Shown piece by piece: positions 42,714-51,559 of a DNA stretch of 64,000 nt. A program made the position numbers and the translations under genes. A model generated the notes under the pieces. The model searched no databases, was not told the DNA's origin, and was given only the letters and a program-made list of their open reading frames with translations. Position 1 is the stretch's first letter. Each line of letters opens with the position of its first letter. The DNA comes from Ralstonia pickettii (GTDB taxonomy: Bacteria > Pseudomonadota > Gammaproteobacteria > Burkholderiales > Burkholderiaceae): the NCBI RefSeq assembly GCF_016466415.2, contig NZ_CP066771.1, forward strand, positions 2,232,001 to 2,296,000, written 5' to 3'.

Positions 42714-43319
42714 TCAGCTGATGAACGCCACCGGCACCGGGTCTTCACCCAGCACCGAGAGCAGCACCGCCCAATGCATCGTCTCGTCGCCCAGGATGCT
42801 GGCGGCAGCCTTGGCGAGGTCGCGCGTGTAGAAACTCGGCATCACCCCCAAGTAGGCCGAGGCAGCCCCCTTCTCCAGCCCGGCGGCAAAACGCAGCACG
42901 TCGGCCTGCGTCTTCAACTGGCTGACCGGGAAGTTGTATTCCGCCACCTTCTTTTCCATGACGGGCGTGCCGCCCAGCTTGGAGACCGTGCCCGCCAGCA
43001 CCGATGCATGTGCCTTGTGGTGGCCCTGGAACTTCACGGCCGTTGCCAGCACGGGCTTTTCCAACAGGCCGCTTTCCGCGCCCACCTGATAGGCGGCGAT
43101 GGCCTGATACTCGAGCCCGAGCGCCACGTTCAGGATGTTGACGTCGTCTTTCACGCTGCCCGATTGCGTCTGCGCCCACGCCGGCATCGACTGCCCCAGC
43201 GACACCGCCGCCAGCGAGCCCAGCGCCATCAGCCCCGGAGCGCGCAGCAGCACGCGGCGGCGCGAATCGATGCGCGGGTTCTCCCCTTCGAACAGATCCA
43301 TCTCCTTGGTCGTATCCAT
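42714..43319 (-). CDS. Exported ferritin-like domain protein (TAT signal)
   Basis: A 201-residue protein. A twin-arginine signal (DSRRRVLLRAPGLMALG, cleavage near PAWAQ) leads to a four-helix ferritin-like domain of the Ferritin_2 type. Probable metal-binding residues are in ALGLEYQAIAAYQ, FQGHHKAHASVLAG and ILGDETMHWAVLL. The role is unknown; related exported proteins are linked to stress and surface functions. It is divergent from an ECF sigma/anti-sigma pair, which may control it. A terminator follows. Confidence 0.85.
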   Translation of the reverse strand: MDTTKEMDLFEGENPRIDSRRRVLLRAPGLMALGSLAAVSLGQSMPAWAQTQSGSVKDDVNILNVALGLEYQAIAAYQVGAESGLLEKPVLATAVKFQGHHKAHASVLAGTVSKLGGTPVMEKKVAEYNFPVSQLKTQADVLRFAAGLEKGAASAYLGVMPSFYTRDLAKAAASILGDETMHWAVLLSVLGEDPVPVAFIS

Positions 43320-43527
43320 CGTCCGTCTCCTTGCATGTGTTGGGAAGAAGCGCGACCCATATACTGCCGAGGTGCGGATCGCAGGCGTTTATCCAGCGCC
43401 TGATCGTTTGTACGAAGGGCGTACCCAACTGGATGCAATAAAACCTCAGCGCCTTTCACGTGAATTCACCCACGACCACGGTTTCTACCTACACTTTAGG
43501 CAAAACCGTCCACAGAAAACTGCCCAC

Positions 43528-44175
43528 GTGCTCACCTATCAGCGCACCGCCGAAGACCCCGCCGCGCAACCTGCCGACCCGCCAGCGACGTCCGCAGCAG
43601 CGCGCCCCCCGAGCGCCGACGCTGAAGAGTTGGCCGCATTGCTGCAACGCATCAGCCTGGGCGACCGCGACGCCCTGCGCACGCTATACACACGCTGCGC
43701 ACCGAAACTGTTTGGGCTCGCGCTGCGTATCTTGGTCAGGAAGGACTGGGCCGAGGACGTTTTGCAAGAAAGTTTCGTCAACATCTGGCGCCATGCCGGC
43801 GATTACCGCCCGCATCTGGCCGCCCCCATGACGTGGATGACCACCATCGTGCGCAACCGTGCACTCGACTGCCTGCGCCGGCAGCATGCCGAGCGCGTGC
43901 AGGAATCCGTGCCCCTGGACGACGCCTACGCCGATGTCCTGGCCGACCACGCCCCTGGCCCTGCGGACATCGCGCTCGCCGGTCAGCAGGCCCGCGCGCT
44001 GGCCGAATGCCTCAAGCGCCTCGACCCGAAGCAGCGCCAGGTCGTGTCGCTCGCCTATCTGCGTGACCTGTCGCACAGCGAGCTGGCGCAAACGCTCTCG
44101 CTGCCGCTGGGTACCGTCAAATCCTGGATGCGACGCGGGCTGGACCGCCTGCGCGAATGCCTCGGAGCACCGTGA
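43528..44175 (+). CDS. ECF-family RNA polymerase sigma factor (SigK-like)
   Basis: A 215-residue sigma factor. Region 2 includes LYTRCAPKLFGLALRILVRK, DWAEDVLQESFVNIWRHA and the tail WMTTIVRNRALDCLRR. Region 4 has LDPKQRQVVSLAYLRDLSHSELA, then LSLPLGTVKSWMRRGLDRLR. The start is probably the GTG at 43528, since no in-frame ATG is near; no strong ribosome binding site is visible. The stop overlaps the ATG of the next gene (TGATG), so it is coupled to its anti-sigma factor. Confidence 0.92.
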   Translation: MLTYQRTAEDPAAQPADPPATSAAARPPSADAEELAALLQRISLGDRDALRTLYTRCAPKLFGLALRILVRKDWAEDVLQESFVNIWRHAGDYRPHLAAPMTWMTTIVRNRALDCLRRQHAERVQESVPLDDAYADVLADHAPGPADIALAGQQARALAECLKRLDPKQRQVVSLAYLRDLSHSELAQTLSLPLGTVKSWMRRGLDRLRECLGAP

Positions 44176-44894
44176 TGGACCCGCGCCGCCACCCCGATCT
44201 CGTCGACAAGCTGGCCGCCGAATATGCGGTCGGCACCTTGCGCGCCGGCGCACGCCGCCGGTTCGAGCAGATCCTTCGCCACGACGACGCCGTGCGCGCC
44301 ACGGTTGAACGCTGGCAACGCTATCTGGCCGACTTGCCCGCGCTCCAGCCTGCCACGGCGCCGCTGCCGGAAATCCTCTGCCGCGTGGAAGTGCAACTCG
44401 GCTGGCGCGAGCCGACGCCGGCGCGGAAGGCGCTCTGGCAACGGCTTTGGCAAGGCACCGGCTTCTGGCGCGGCGCCACCGCAGTCGCGGCGGTTGTCGC
44501 GGCGGTCGCGATCGGGCTGAGCCTGCGGCTGGCGCAGCAATTGCGTGATGCACCTGTCGCCAACGCCGTGGCCGTGCTGCAGGACGCGCAGGCCCAGGCG
44601 GCCGTCCTCGTCACCTGGGATGCGCGCACCGGCACGCTGTCGCTCAAGCGGCTGGACGCAACGCCGCTCAATACCGAACAAGCCTTGCAGCTCTGGGCGC
44701 TGCCGCCCGGCGGGCATCCGCAGTCACTTGGGGTGATCGGGCATCAGCGCGCCGTGCGGTTGACGGTGGCGCAGCCGTTGCGGCAAGTGCCGGCGCTCGC
44801 CATCAGCGTGGAACCGCGTGGCGGCTCGCCCAATCCGGAGGGGCCGACGGGGCCGGTGGTCTTCAAGGGCGCGCTGATCGACAGCACGCTGTAG
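44175..44894 (+). CDS. Anti-sigma factor, RskA family
   Basis: A 239-residue membrane protein. The cytoplasmic N-terminus ([27 protein letters not shown]) is the sigma-binding part, followed by one membrane helix ([19 protein letters not shown], residues about 103-121). The periplasmic RskA domain includes [18 protein letters not shown] and ends in [21 protein letters not shown]. It holds the sigma factor inactive until a signal triggers release. No zinc-binding HxxxCxxC motif is seen. Confidence 0.9.
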   Translation: MDPRRHPDLVDKLAAEYAVGTLRAGARRRFEQILRHDDAVRATVERWQRYLADLPALQPATAPLPEILCRVEVQLGWREPTPARKALWQRLWQGTGFWRGATAVAAVVAAVAIGLSLRLAQQLRDAPVANAVAVLQDAQAQAAVLVTWDARTGTLSLKRLDATPLNTEQALQLWALPPGGHPQSLGVIGHQRAVRLTVAQPLRQVPALAISVEPRGGSPNPEGPTGPVVFKGALIDSTL

Positions 44895-44997
44895 GCACCC
44901 CGGCGCGGGGGCCGGAAGGCCCGGCGGGCGATATAATCGCGGTTTCCTGAATTTGCGGCTGGCGCCTCGCCGGCCGCGCTCCTCCTGCTGTCCGCCC

Positions 44998-46413
44998 ATG
45001 ACCTCCCAACTCGCCAAGAAGGCCGAAGCGTGGTCCGCCCGCTTTAACGAGCCGGTGTCCGATCTTGTCAAGCGCTATACCGCGTCGGTGTTCTTTGACA
45101 AGCGCCTCGCTCTGTTCGACATCCAGGGCTCGCTGGCGCACGCTGCCATGCTCGCCAAGCAGGGCATCATCGCCGAAGCCGATCGCGCCGCCATCGAACA
45201 AGGCATGGCGCAGATCCGCCAGGAGATCGAAGCCGGCACGTTCGAGTGGAAGCTGGACCTGGAAGACGTGCACCTGAACATCGAAGCGCGCCTGACCGCC
45301 ATGGCGGGCGACGCCGGCAAGCGCCTGCACACGGGCCGCTCGCGCAACGACCAGGTCGCCACCGACATCCGCCTGTGGCTGCGCAGCGAGATCGACAACA
45401 TCGTCGGTCTGCTCAAGGCCCTGCGCGGCGCGCTGCTGGACTTGGCCGAGCAGCACACCAACACCATCGTCCCGGGCTTCACACACCTGCAGGTCGCGCA
45501 GCCGGTGGTGTTCGGCCACCACCTGCTGGCCTACGTCGAGATGTTCACGCGCGACACCGAGCGCATGCTCGACGCTCGCAAGCGCGTCAACCGCCTGCCG
45601 CTGGGCGCCGCCGCGCTGGCTGGCACGAGCTACCCGATCGACCGCGAGTTCGTTGCACAGCAACTCGGCTTTGACGGCGTGTGCCGCAACTCGCTGGACG
45701 CCGTGTCCGACCGCGACTTCGCCATCGAATTCTGCGCCGCTGCGGCGCTCGTCATGACGCACATCTCGCGCTTCTCTGAAGAGCTGGTGCTGTGGATGAG
45801 CCCGCGCGTCGGCTTTATCGACATTGCTGACCGCTTCTGCACCGGCAGCTCGATCATGCCGCAGAAGAAGAACCCGGACGTGCCGGAACTGGCGCGCGGC
45901 AAGACCGGCCGCGTCAACGGCCACCTGATCGGCCTGCTCACGCTGATGAAGGGCCAGCCGCTGGCCTACAACAAGGACAACCAGGAAGACAAGGAACCGC
46001 TGTTCGACACCGTGGATACGGTAGTCGACACGCTGCGCATCTTTGCCGACATGGTGCCGGGCATCACCGTCAAGGCCGACGCGATGCGTGCCGCCGCGCT
46101 GCAGGGCTATGCGACCGCCACCGATCTGGCCGACTACCTGGTCAAGCGCGGCCTGCCCTTCCGCGATGCACATGAAGCCGTGGCCCACGCCGTGCGCGCG
46201 TGCGACGACCTACGCTGCGACCTGGCGGATCTGTCCGTCGCGCAGCTGCGTGACATCTGCGGCCTGGGCGACAAGTCCGACCTGATCGGCGACGATGTGC
46301 ACGCCGTGCTGACGCTGGAAGGCTCGGTCGCTTCGCGCAACCACATCGGCGGAACGGCGCCGGAGCAGGTGAAGCAAGCCATTGCGTTTGCTCGGGCGGC
46401 GCTGGCTGAGTAA
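44998..46413 (+). CDS. argH: Argininosuccinate lyase
   Basis: A 471-residue enzyme of the fumarase/aspartase superfamily. It catalyses the last step of arginine synthesis, splitting argininosuccinate into arginine and fumarate. Motifs are [34 protein letters not shown] and the signature [15 protein letters not shown] with the catalytic Ser loop. The start [16 protein letters not shown] at 44998 is the family start. A long shared terminator follows. Confidence 0.97.
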   Translation: MTSQLAKKAEAWSARFNEPVSDLVKRYTASVFFDKRLALFDIQGSLAHAAMLAKQGIIAEADRAAIEQGMAQIRQEIEAGTFEWKLDLEDVHLNIEARLTAMAGDAGKRLHTGRSRNDQVATDIRLWLRSEIDNIVGLLKALRGALLDLAEQHTNTIVPGFTHLQVAQPVVFGHHLLAYVEMFTRDTERMLDARKRVNRLPLGAAALAGTSYPIDREFVAQQLGFDGVCRNSLDAVSDRDFAIEFCAAAALVMTHISRFSEELVLWMSPRVGFIDIADRFCTGSSIMPQKKNPDVPELARGKTGRVNGHLIGLLTLMKGQPLAYNKDNQEDKEPLFDTVDTVVDTLRIFADMVPGITVKADAMRAAALQGYATATDLADYLVKRGLPFRDAHEAVAHAVRACDDLRCDLADLSVAQLRDICGLGDKSDLIGDDVHAVLTLEGSVASRNHIGGTAPEQVKQAIAFARAALAE

Positions 46414-46431
46414 TTCGCAGCCGCTTCAAAC

Positions 46432-46468
46432 AAAAACGCCGCGCTGAGTTGATCAGCGCGGCGTTTTT
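46432..46468. terminator. Strong bidirectional terminator between argH and the decarboxylase
   Basis: AAAAACGCCGCGCTGA (46432-46447) and TCAGCGCGGCGTTTTT (46453-46468) form a perfect 16-bp stem with loop GTTGA. It serves both convergent genes. Confidence 0.95.
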
Positions 46469-46485
46469 GTTTGTGCGACTGAAAC

Positions 46486-48765
46486 TCAGCGCACGCAGTC
46501 GACAAAGTACTCCATCCTGCCGTCGACCTCTTCCTCGACCAGCCCGTGGATGTCGGTCTCGAAGCCCGGGAACAGCTTGTTGAACTCACGTGCAAACTGC
46601 AGGTACTGCACGATCGTCTTGTTGAAGCGCTCGCCCGGAATCAGCAGCGGAATGCCGGGCGGATACGGCGTCAGGAGGATGCCGGTGATGCGGCCTTCCA
46701 GATCGTTGATCGCGACACGCTCGGTCTCGCGGTGCGCCATCTTGGCCCAGGCATCCGACGGGATCATCGCAGGCTCCATATCCGACAGGTACATCTCGGT
46801 CGTCACACGGGCCACGTCGTTGGCCTGATAGACACTGTGGATGCTGTCGCACAGTTCACGCAGGCCGATGCGCTCGTATTGCGGATATTGGCGCACGAAT
46901 TCCGGCAACACGCGCCACAGCGGCTGATTGTTGTCGTAATCGTCCTTGAACTGCTGCAACTCCGTCACGAGCGAATTCCAGCGGCCCTTGGTGATGCCGA
47001 TGGTGAACATGATGAAGAACGAGTACAGACCGGTTTTCTCGACGATGATGCCGTGCTCGGCCAGGTAGCGCGTGACGATGGCGGCCGGGATGCCGGAATC
47101 GCTGAACTTGCCGTCCACATCCAGGCCCGGGGTGATGATGGTGGCCTTGATCGGATCGAGCAGGTTGAAGTCTTCGGCCAGGTTGCCGAAGCCATGCCAG
47201 CGCTCGTTGGCCTTCAGCATCCACGCTTCGCGTTCTTCGATGCCTTCGTCCGACAGGTCGTTCGGACCCCAGACCTTGAACCACCAGTCGTCGCCGCGGC
47301 CGTTGCCGCCATTCGTGCCCAGGTACTCGTGCTCGACCTTGCGCATGGCGCGGCGGAAATCCAGCGCTTCGGCAATGCTCTCTTCCACCAGCGCGGTGCC
47401 GCCCGGCGCTTCCATCATCGCGGCCGCGACGTCGCACGACGCAATGATCGAGTACTGCGGGCTCGTCGAGGTATGCATCAGATACGCCTCGTTGAAGCGA
47501 TACGTATCGAGCTTGCGCGTCTCGGAATCCTGCACGAGGATCTGCGAGGCCTGTGACAGACCCGCCAGCAGCTTGTGCGTGCTCTGCGTGGCGTAGACCA
47601 GCGCATCCTTGCTGCGCGGACGGCCGTGGCCGATCGCGTGCATGTTCTCGTAGAACGGGTGGAACGACGCGTGCGGCAGCCACGCTTCGTCAAAGTGCAG
47701 CGTGTCGATTTCGGTCGACAGCATGTTCTTGATCATCTCGGCGTTGTACAGCACGCCGTCGTACGTACCCTGCGTGATGGTCAGGATGCGCGGCTTCTTG
47801 TTCTTGGCCTTGCTGGCAAACGGATGGTCGGCGATCTTCTTGGCAATCGTTTCCGGCTCGAACTCGCTCTTCGGGATCGGGCCGATGATGCCGAAGTGGT
47901 TGCGCGTCGGCATCAGGAACACGGGAATCGCGCCCGTCATCATGATCGCGTGCAGATTCGACTTGTGGCAGTTGCGGTCGACGACCACGATGTCGCCGGG
48001 CGCCACGTTGGCGTGCCACACCATCTTGTTCGACGTCGACGTGCCGTTGGTCACGAAGAACATGTGGTCCGAACCGAAGATACGCGCAGCGTTGCGCTCA
48101 GACGCGGCAACCGGGCCCGTATGGTCCAGCAACTGGCCGAGTTCTTCCACCGCGTTGCAGACGTCGGCGCGCAGCATGTTCTCGCCGAAGAACTGGTGAA
48201 ACACCTGCCCCACCGGGCTCTTCAGGAACGCCACGCCGCCCGAGTGCCCCGGGCAATGCCACGAATACGAGCTGTCCTGCGCGTAGTCGATCAGCGCCTT
48301 GAAGAACGGCGGCGGCAGCGAATCCAGATAATTGCGCGCTTCACGGATGATGTGTCGGGCCACGAACTCGGGCGTGTCCTCGAACATGTGGATGAAGCCG
48401 TGCAGCTCGCGCAGCACGTCGTTCGGCAGATGGCGCGAGGTGCGCGTTTCGCCGTACAGGAAGATTGGGATGTCGGCGTTGCGGCGGCGCACTTCGGCCA
48501 CGAAGGCGCGCAGGTTTTCGACCGCTTCCGGTTCCGGCTTCTCGTTGTCGGGATTGATGAACTCGTCGTCGTCGATCGAGACGATGAAGGTGGACGCGCG
48601 GCTCGACTGCTGCGCAAACGAGGTCAGGTCACCATAGCTGGTGAGGCCGATGACCTCCATCCCTTCGGTTTCGATGGCCTCGGCCAGCGCGCGAATGCCC
48701 GACCCGGAGATGTTCTCGGAGCGGAAGTCCTCGTCAATGATGATGACGGGAAAACGGAATTTCAT
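46486..48765 (-). CDS. Orn/Lys/Arg decarboxylase (PLP, fold III-type large form)
   Basis: A 759-residue basic amino acid decarboxylase. An N-terminal response-regulator-like wing domain (VIIIDEDFRSENISGSGIRAL) leads to the PLP core: WHCPGHSGGVAFLKSP, FVTNGTSTSNKMV, HFDEAWLPHASFHP, and ATQSTHKLLAGLSQAS with the PLP-binding Lys. It makes a polyamine or cadaverine with CO2. Arginine is plausible given argH next door, but ornithine and lysine remain open. It is convergent with argH and 73 bases past dcd in the same direction. Confidence 0.93.
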   Translation of the reverse strand: MKFRFPVIIIDEDFRSENISGSGIRALAEAIETEGMEVIGLTSYGDLTSFAQQSSRASTFIVSIDDDEFINPDNEKPEPEAVENLRAFVAEVRRRNADIPIFLYGETRTSRHLPNDVLRELHGFIHMFEDTPEFVARHIIREARNYLDSLPPPFFKALIDYAQDSSYSWHCPGHSGGVAFLKSPVGQVFHQFFGENMLRADVCNAVEELGQLLDHTGPVAASERNAARIFGSDHMFFVTNGTSTSNKMVWHANVAPGDIVVVDRNCHKSNLHAIMMTGAIPVFLMPTRNHFGIIGPIPKSEFEPETIAKKIADHPFASKAKNKKPRILTITQGTYDGVLYNAEMIKNMLSTEIDTLHFDEAWLPHASFHPFYENMHAIGHGRPRSKDALVYATQSTHKLLAGLSQASQILVQDSETRKLDTYRFNEAYLMHTSTSPQYSIIASCDVAAAMMEAPGGTALVEESIAEALDFRRAMRKVEHEYLGTNGGNGRGDDWWFKVWGPNDLSDEGIEEREAWMLKANERWHGFGNLAEDFNLLDPIKATIITPGLDVDGKFSDSGIPAAIVTRYLAEHGIIVEKTGLYSFFIMFTIGITKGRWNSLVTELQQFKDDYDNNQPLWRVLPEFVRQYPQYERIGLRELCDSIHSVYQANDVARVTTEMYLSDMEPAMIPSDAWAKMAHRETERVAINDLEGRITGILLTPYPPGIPLLIPGERFNKTIVQYLQFAREFNKLFPGFETDIHGLVEEEVDGRMEYFVDCVR

Positions 48766-48838
48766 CGTGGTTCCTTATGGATGAAGCTAAAGGCACCGCT
48801 CCGGATACGCCTGAACGCGCGGAAACGGACTGCAAACA

Positions 48839-49405
48839 CTAGGTCTTGGGCAACGTCACACCGTGCTGGCCCTGATACTTGCCACCACGGTCCTTGTACG
48901 AGGTTTCGCATTCCTCGTCGCTCTCGAAGAACAGCACCTGCGCGCAGCCTTCGCCGGCGTAGATCTTGGCGGGCAGCGGCGTGGTGTTGGAGAACTCCAG
49001 CGTCACGTAGCCTTCCCACTCGGGCTCGAACGGCGTGACGTTGACGATGATCCCGCAACGCGCATACGTGCTCTTGCCCAGACACACGGTCAGCACGGTG
49101 CGCGGGATGCGGAAGTACTCCATCGTGCGGGCCAGCGCGAACGAGTTCGGCGGGATGATGCACACATCGCCCTTGAAGTCGACAAACGACTTCTCGTCGA
49201 AGTTCTTCGGATCGACGATGGTGCTGTTGATGTTGGTGAAGATCTTGAATTCGTCGGCGCAGCGGATGTCGTAGCCGTAGCTCGACGTGCCGTAGGACAC
49301 GATGCGGCGCCCATCGGATTCGCGCACCTGACCGGGCTCGAACGGCTCGATCATGCCGTGCTGCTCGGCCATGCGGCGGATCCACTTGTCGGATTTGATG
49401 CTCAT
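48839..49405 (-). CDS. dcd: dCTP deaminase
   Basis: A 188-residue enzyme, exactly the usual size, that deaminates dCTP to dUTP for thymidylate synthesis. Family motifs are [19 protein letters not shown] at the start, [26 protein letters not shown], and the core [23 protein letters not shown]. The C-terminus ends [14 protein letters not shown], as in close homologues. It lies between fdhD and the decarboxylase, all leftward, with about 195 non-coding bases upstream. Confidence 0.97.
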   Translation of the reverse strand: MSIKSDKWIRRMAEQHGMIEPFEPGQVRESDGRRIVSYGTSSYGYDIRCADEFKIFTNINSTIVDPKNFDEKSFVDFKGDVCIIPPNSFALARTMEYFRIPRTVLTVCLGKSTYARCGIIVNVTPFEPEWEGYVTLEFSNTTPLPAKIYAGEGCAQVLFFESDEECETSYKDRGGKYQGQHGVTLPKT

Positions 49406-49600
49406 GGAGCGTCCAGATACCTTGGATGAACAAATGGGGGCAGCCTTCGCGATGCGAAAACTGTCCCCATTTGGTCACGCCAGCGGCCGGGCCCGCGGCT
49501 GGGGCCGGTTTGGAACGCGGATTGTACTCCCAAACCTGTGACGGAAAACCCCGTATCGGCTGACGGCTTGCGCTGGCCTTGTCGAACCACCCAGGGCAGA

Positions 49601-50476
49601 TCAGCCCCCGGATTCCGCCGCCTGGGGCAGTTCTCCGCGCGGCCCGACAGAGCCGGCCATCTCCGGCTCGGCCACAAACCGGTCGCGTCCCGTGTAGAGC
49701 AGAAAGTGGCGCCCGGTGCACCGCGCAAACAGCGTCAGATTGACCCGCTGCGCCATCTGGTGGCCCATCTGCGTAACACCCGAGCGCGATAGCAGGAACG
49801 GAATGCCCATCTGCGCGCCCTTGATGACCATCTCGGAGGTCAGGCGGCCGGTGGTGTAGAAGATCTTGTCGCCGCCGTCCATGCCCTCCAGCCACATGCG
49901 GCCGGCGATGGCATCCACGGCATTGTGGCGGCCCACGTCTTCGATGAAGTGCAGCAGTTGGCCGTGCGCGTCGAACAACGCGCAGCCATGCACAGAGCCT
50001 GCTTGCTTGTAGATCGACTGCTGCAGGCGGATGGTGTCGACCACGCGGTACAGCGTGGTCTGCGTCATGCGGGCGTCAGGCGGTAGATGGATGGCGTCGA
50101 TCTCGTCCATCAGCGAGCCGAACACGGTGCCCTGCCCGCAGCCGGTGGTCACGGTGCGGCGGGCCGTCTTCTCGTCCAGGTCGGCAATGCCGGCGCGCGT
50201 GGTGACAGCGGCCGATTCGGTTTCCCAGTCGACCTGGATGGAGGCGATGTCTTCGATGCTGCCGACCAGGCGCTGGTTACGCAGATAGCCCAGCACGAGC
50301 GCTTCGGGGGCGCCGCCCAGCGTCATCAGCGTCACCAGTTCGCGCTTGTCGAGGTAGACGGTGAGGGGGCGCTCACCGGGGATATAGACATGGCGAGCGC
50401 GGCCCAGCTCGTCGAACACTTCAACCTCGTCGAGCAGTGGAACGGAAGCATTGGTCAGTTCTGGGCGCAGCGGCAT
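49601..50476 (-). CDS. fdhD: Formate dehydrogenase accessory sulfurtransferase FdhD
   Basis: A 291-residue protein needed to sulfurate the molybdenum cofactor of formate dehydrogenase, taking sulfur from IscS. Motifs are RPLTVYLDKRELVTLMTLG, TTGCGQGTVFGS with a conserved Cys, DVGRHNAVDAIAG, and TTGRLTSEMVIKGAQMGIPFLLSRS. The second Cys of the usual CxxC loop is not seen; a single Cys (TGCGQG) is present. It lies downstream of the structural fdh genes, beyond the sodC terminator. Confidence 0.93.
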   Translation of the reverse strand: MPLRPELTNASVPLLDEVEVFDELGRARHVYIPGERPLTVYLDKRELVTLMTLGGAPEALVLGYLRNQRLVGSIEDIASIQVDWETESAAVTTRAGIADLDEKTARRTVTTGCGQGTVFGSLMDEIDAIHLPPDARMTQTTLYRVVDTIRLQQSIYKQAGSVHGCALFDAHGQLLHFIEDVGRHNAVDAIAGRMWLEGMDGGDKIFYTTGRLTSEMVIKGAQMGIPFLLSRSGVTQMGHQMAQRVNLTLFARCTGRHFLLYTGRDRFVAEPEMAGSVGPRGELPQAAESGG

Positions 50477-50489
50477 CGATGTCTTCGTT

Positions 50490-50521
50490 CAAATAAAAAT
50501 GCGCACGGCAAGCGTGCGCAT
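50490..50521 (-). terminator. Rho-independent terminator of sodC
   Basis: ATGCGCACG (50499-50507) and CGTGCGCAT (50513-50521) form a perfect 9-bp stem with a 5-base loop. The A-rich stretch at 50490-50498 gives TTTTTATTT on the minus strand. Confidence 0.85.
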
Positions 50522-50530
50522 GGTGCGGCT

Positions 50531-50554
50531 GGTACCTGCTCCAGGGCAGGTACC
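50531..50554. other. Second hairpin directly after sodC
   Basis: GGTACCTGC (50531-50539) pairs with GCAGGTACC (50546-50554) around TCCAGG. It starts 12 bases after the sodC stop (minus strand) and precedes the terminator hairpin, making a tandem structure. Confidence 0.6.
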
Positions 50555-50566
50555 TCGTGCAGGCGA

Positions 50567-51118
50567 TCAGTTCGCCACGATCACGCCGCAGGCGACGCGC
50601 CCGCCGGAATTGCCGGTGGGTTGGGTCATGTAGTCGTCCTTGCCTGCGTGGACGATCAACGCGTGGCCGACCAGGCTGGTGGGCCCGGGCGACAGCGTCA
50701 CACCGGAAAGAACGATCGAACCGACGGCCTTGCCGTTGGCATCGGATTGCAGCATCGGAATGTCGCCAGCGTGATGCGCGCCTTGACGCGGATCACCGTG
50801 CTGCTGGCCGGTCGGGTTGAAGTGGCCGCCGGCACTATTGCCATCCGGCGACGAGCAATCGCCCTTCTCATGCACGTGGAAACCGAACATGCCGTTGGCC
50901 GGCAGGCCGGAAATATCCACCGCCATGGCAACCCGATTGTCGCCTTGCTGTGCAAGCTTCACGCTGCCTTGCACGGTGCTGCCGCTCTTGGGCGCCAGCA
51001 CGGCCGAGGCCGTCATGGCGCCGTCACCGGCATTCGCCGCCTTGGCCGTCGACGCTGAGTTCGATGCGCAGCCGGCCATCAGGCCGATCGCGGCGACTGC
51101 AATCACGAGTTGCTTCAT
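50567..51118 (-). CDS. sodC: Cu/Zn superoxide dismutase, periplasmic lipoprotein-type
   Basis: A 183-residue protein. Lipobox LMAGC at residues 13-17 follows a short signal. Metal ligands lie in GFHVHEKGDCSS, GGHFNPTGQQHG and HAGDIP; the disulphide partner is in GGRVACGVI. It dismutates superoxide in the periplasm or at the outer membrane. A strong GGAGGTGA site precedes the ATG. It sits directly after the formate dehydrogenase genes and may protect their exposed Fe-S/Mo centres, which is an inference. Confidence 0.95.
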   Translation of the reverse strand: MKQLVIAVAAIGLMAGCASNSASTAKAANAGDGAMTASAVLAPKSGSTVQGSVKLAQQGDNRVAMAVDISGLPANGMFGFHVHEKGDCSSPDGNSAGGHFNPTGQQHGDPRQGAHHAGDIPMLQSDANGKAVGSIVLSGVTLSPGPTSLVGHALIVHAGKDDYMTQPTGNSGGRVACGVIVAN

Positions 51119-51200
51119 GTGTCACCTCCAGTCAGGGTTCACTCGGGGAGCGGACGATTGTACTGCCGGATGATGAACACGCAACATTGGCAACAACGGT

Positions 51201-51524
51201 TCACCCTTTGGCCGCCGGTGCCGCTGCCGGTGCTGCGGGCACAGGGGCGACAAACGGCCCCGGATCCACGCACGGCGCGCCCGGTTGCGTATGCGCAGCC
51301 TTACCGCCGGCCTGGTAGGACGCCGCCGCCTTGTCTTGGGCCTTGCACGTCTGGAACGCGGCCACCTTGTCGCCCCAGGCTGCCTTGGCCTTCGCCAGAT
51401 CCGCCTGTGCCTTCTGTTCTTCCGTCGGTGCCGGCAGCTTGGCGCCGGCCAGTCCGCTTGTCAGGCCCAGCATGGCGGCAGCAAGTGCCATACCTGCGGC
51501 GCGAGTCAGCGTGGAAGCATGCAT
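51201..51524 (-). CDS. Small secreted protein of the formate dehydrogenase locus
   Basis: A 107-residue protein. A signal peptide (GMALAAAMLGLTSGLAGA) leads to a helical part (EEQKAQADLAKAKAAWGDKV) with one Cys in QTCKAQDKAAAS, another in GAPCVDP, and an Ala/Pro tail. No family was recognised. It lies 35 bases after the cytochrome b subunit in the same direction. A role as a small periplasmic partner of the enzyme is possible but unsupported by motifs. Confidence 0.7.
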   Translation of the reverse strand: MHASTLTRAAGMALAAAMLGLTSGLAGAKLPAPTEEQKAQADLAKAKAAWGDKVAAFQTCKAQDKAAASYQAGGKAAHTQPGAPCVDPGPFVAPVPAAPAAAPAAKG

Positions 51525-51559
51525 GGTGAGGATCCTCGAATGGGTGGCAGGCGATGGCG

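Noticed and set aside
47575-49038. A 487-codon plus-strand frame
   Set aside because: It is antisense to the decarboxylase and dcd, both certain genes, and is rich in Arg/His/Val as expected for a shadow.
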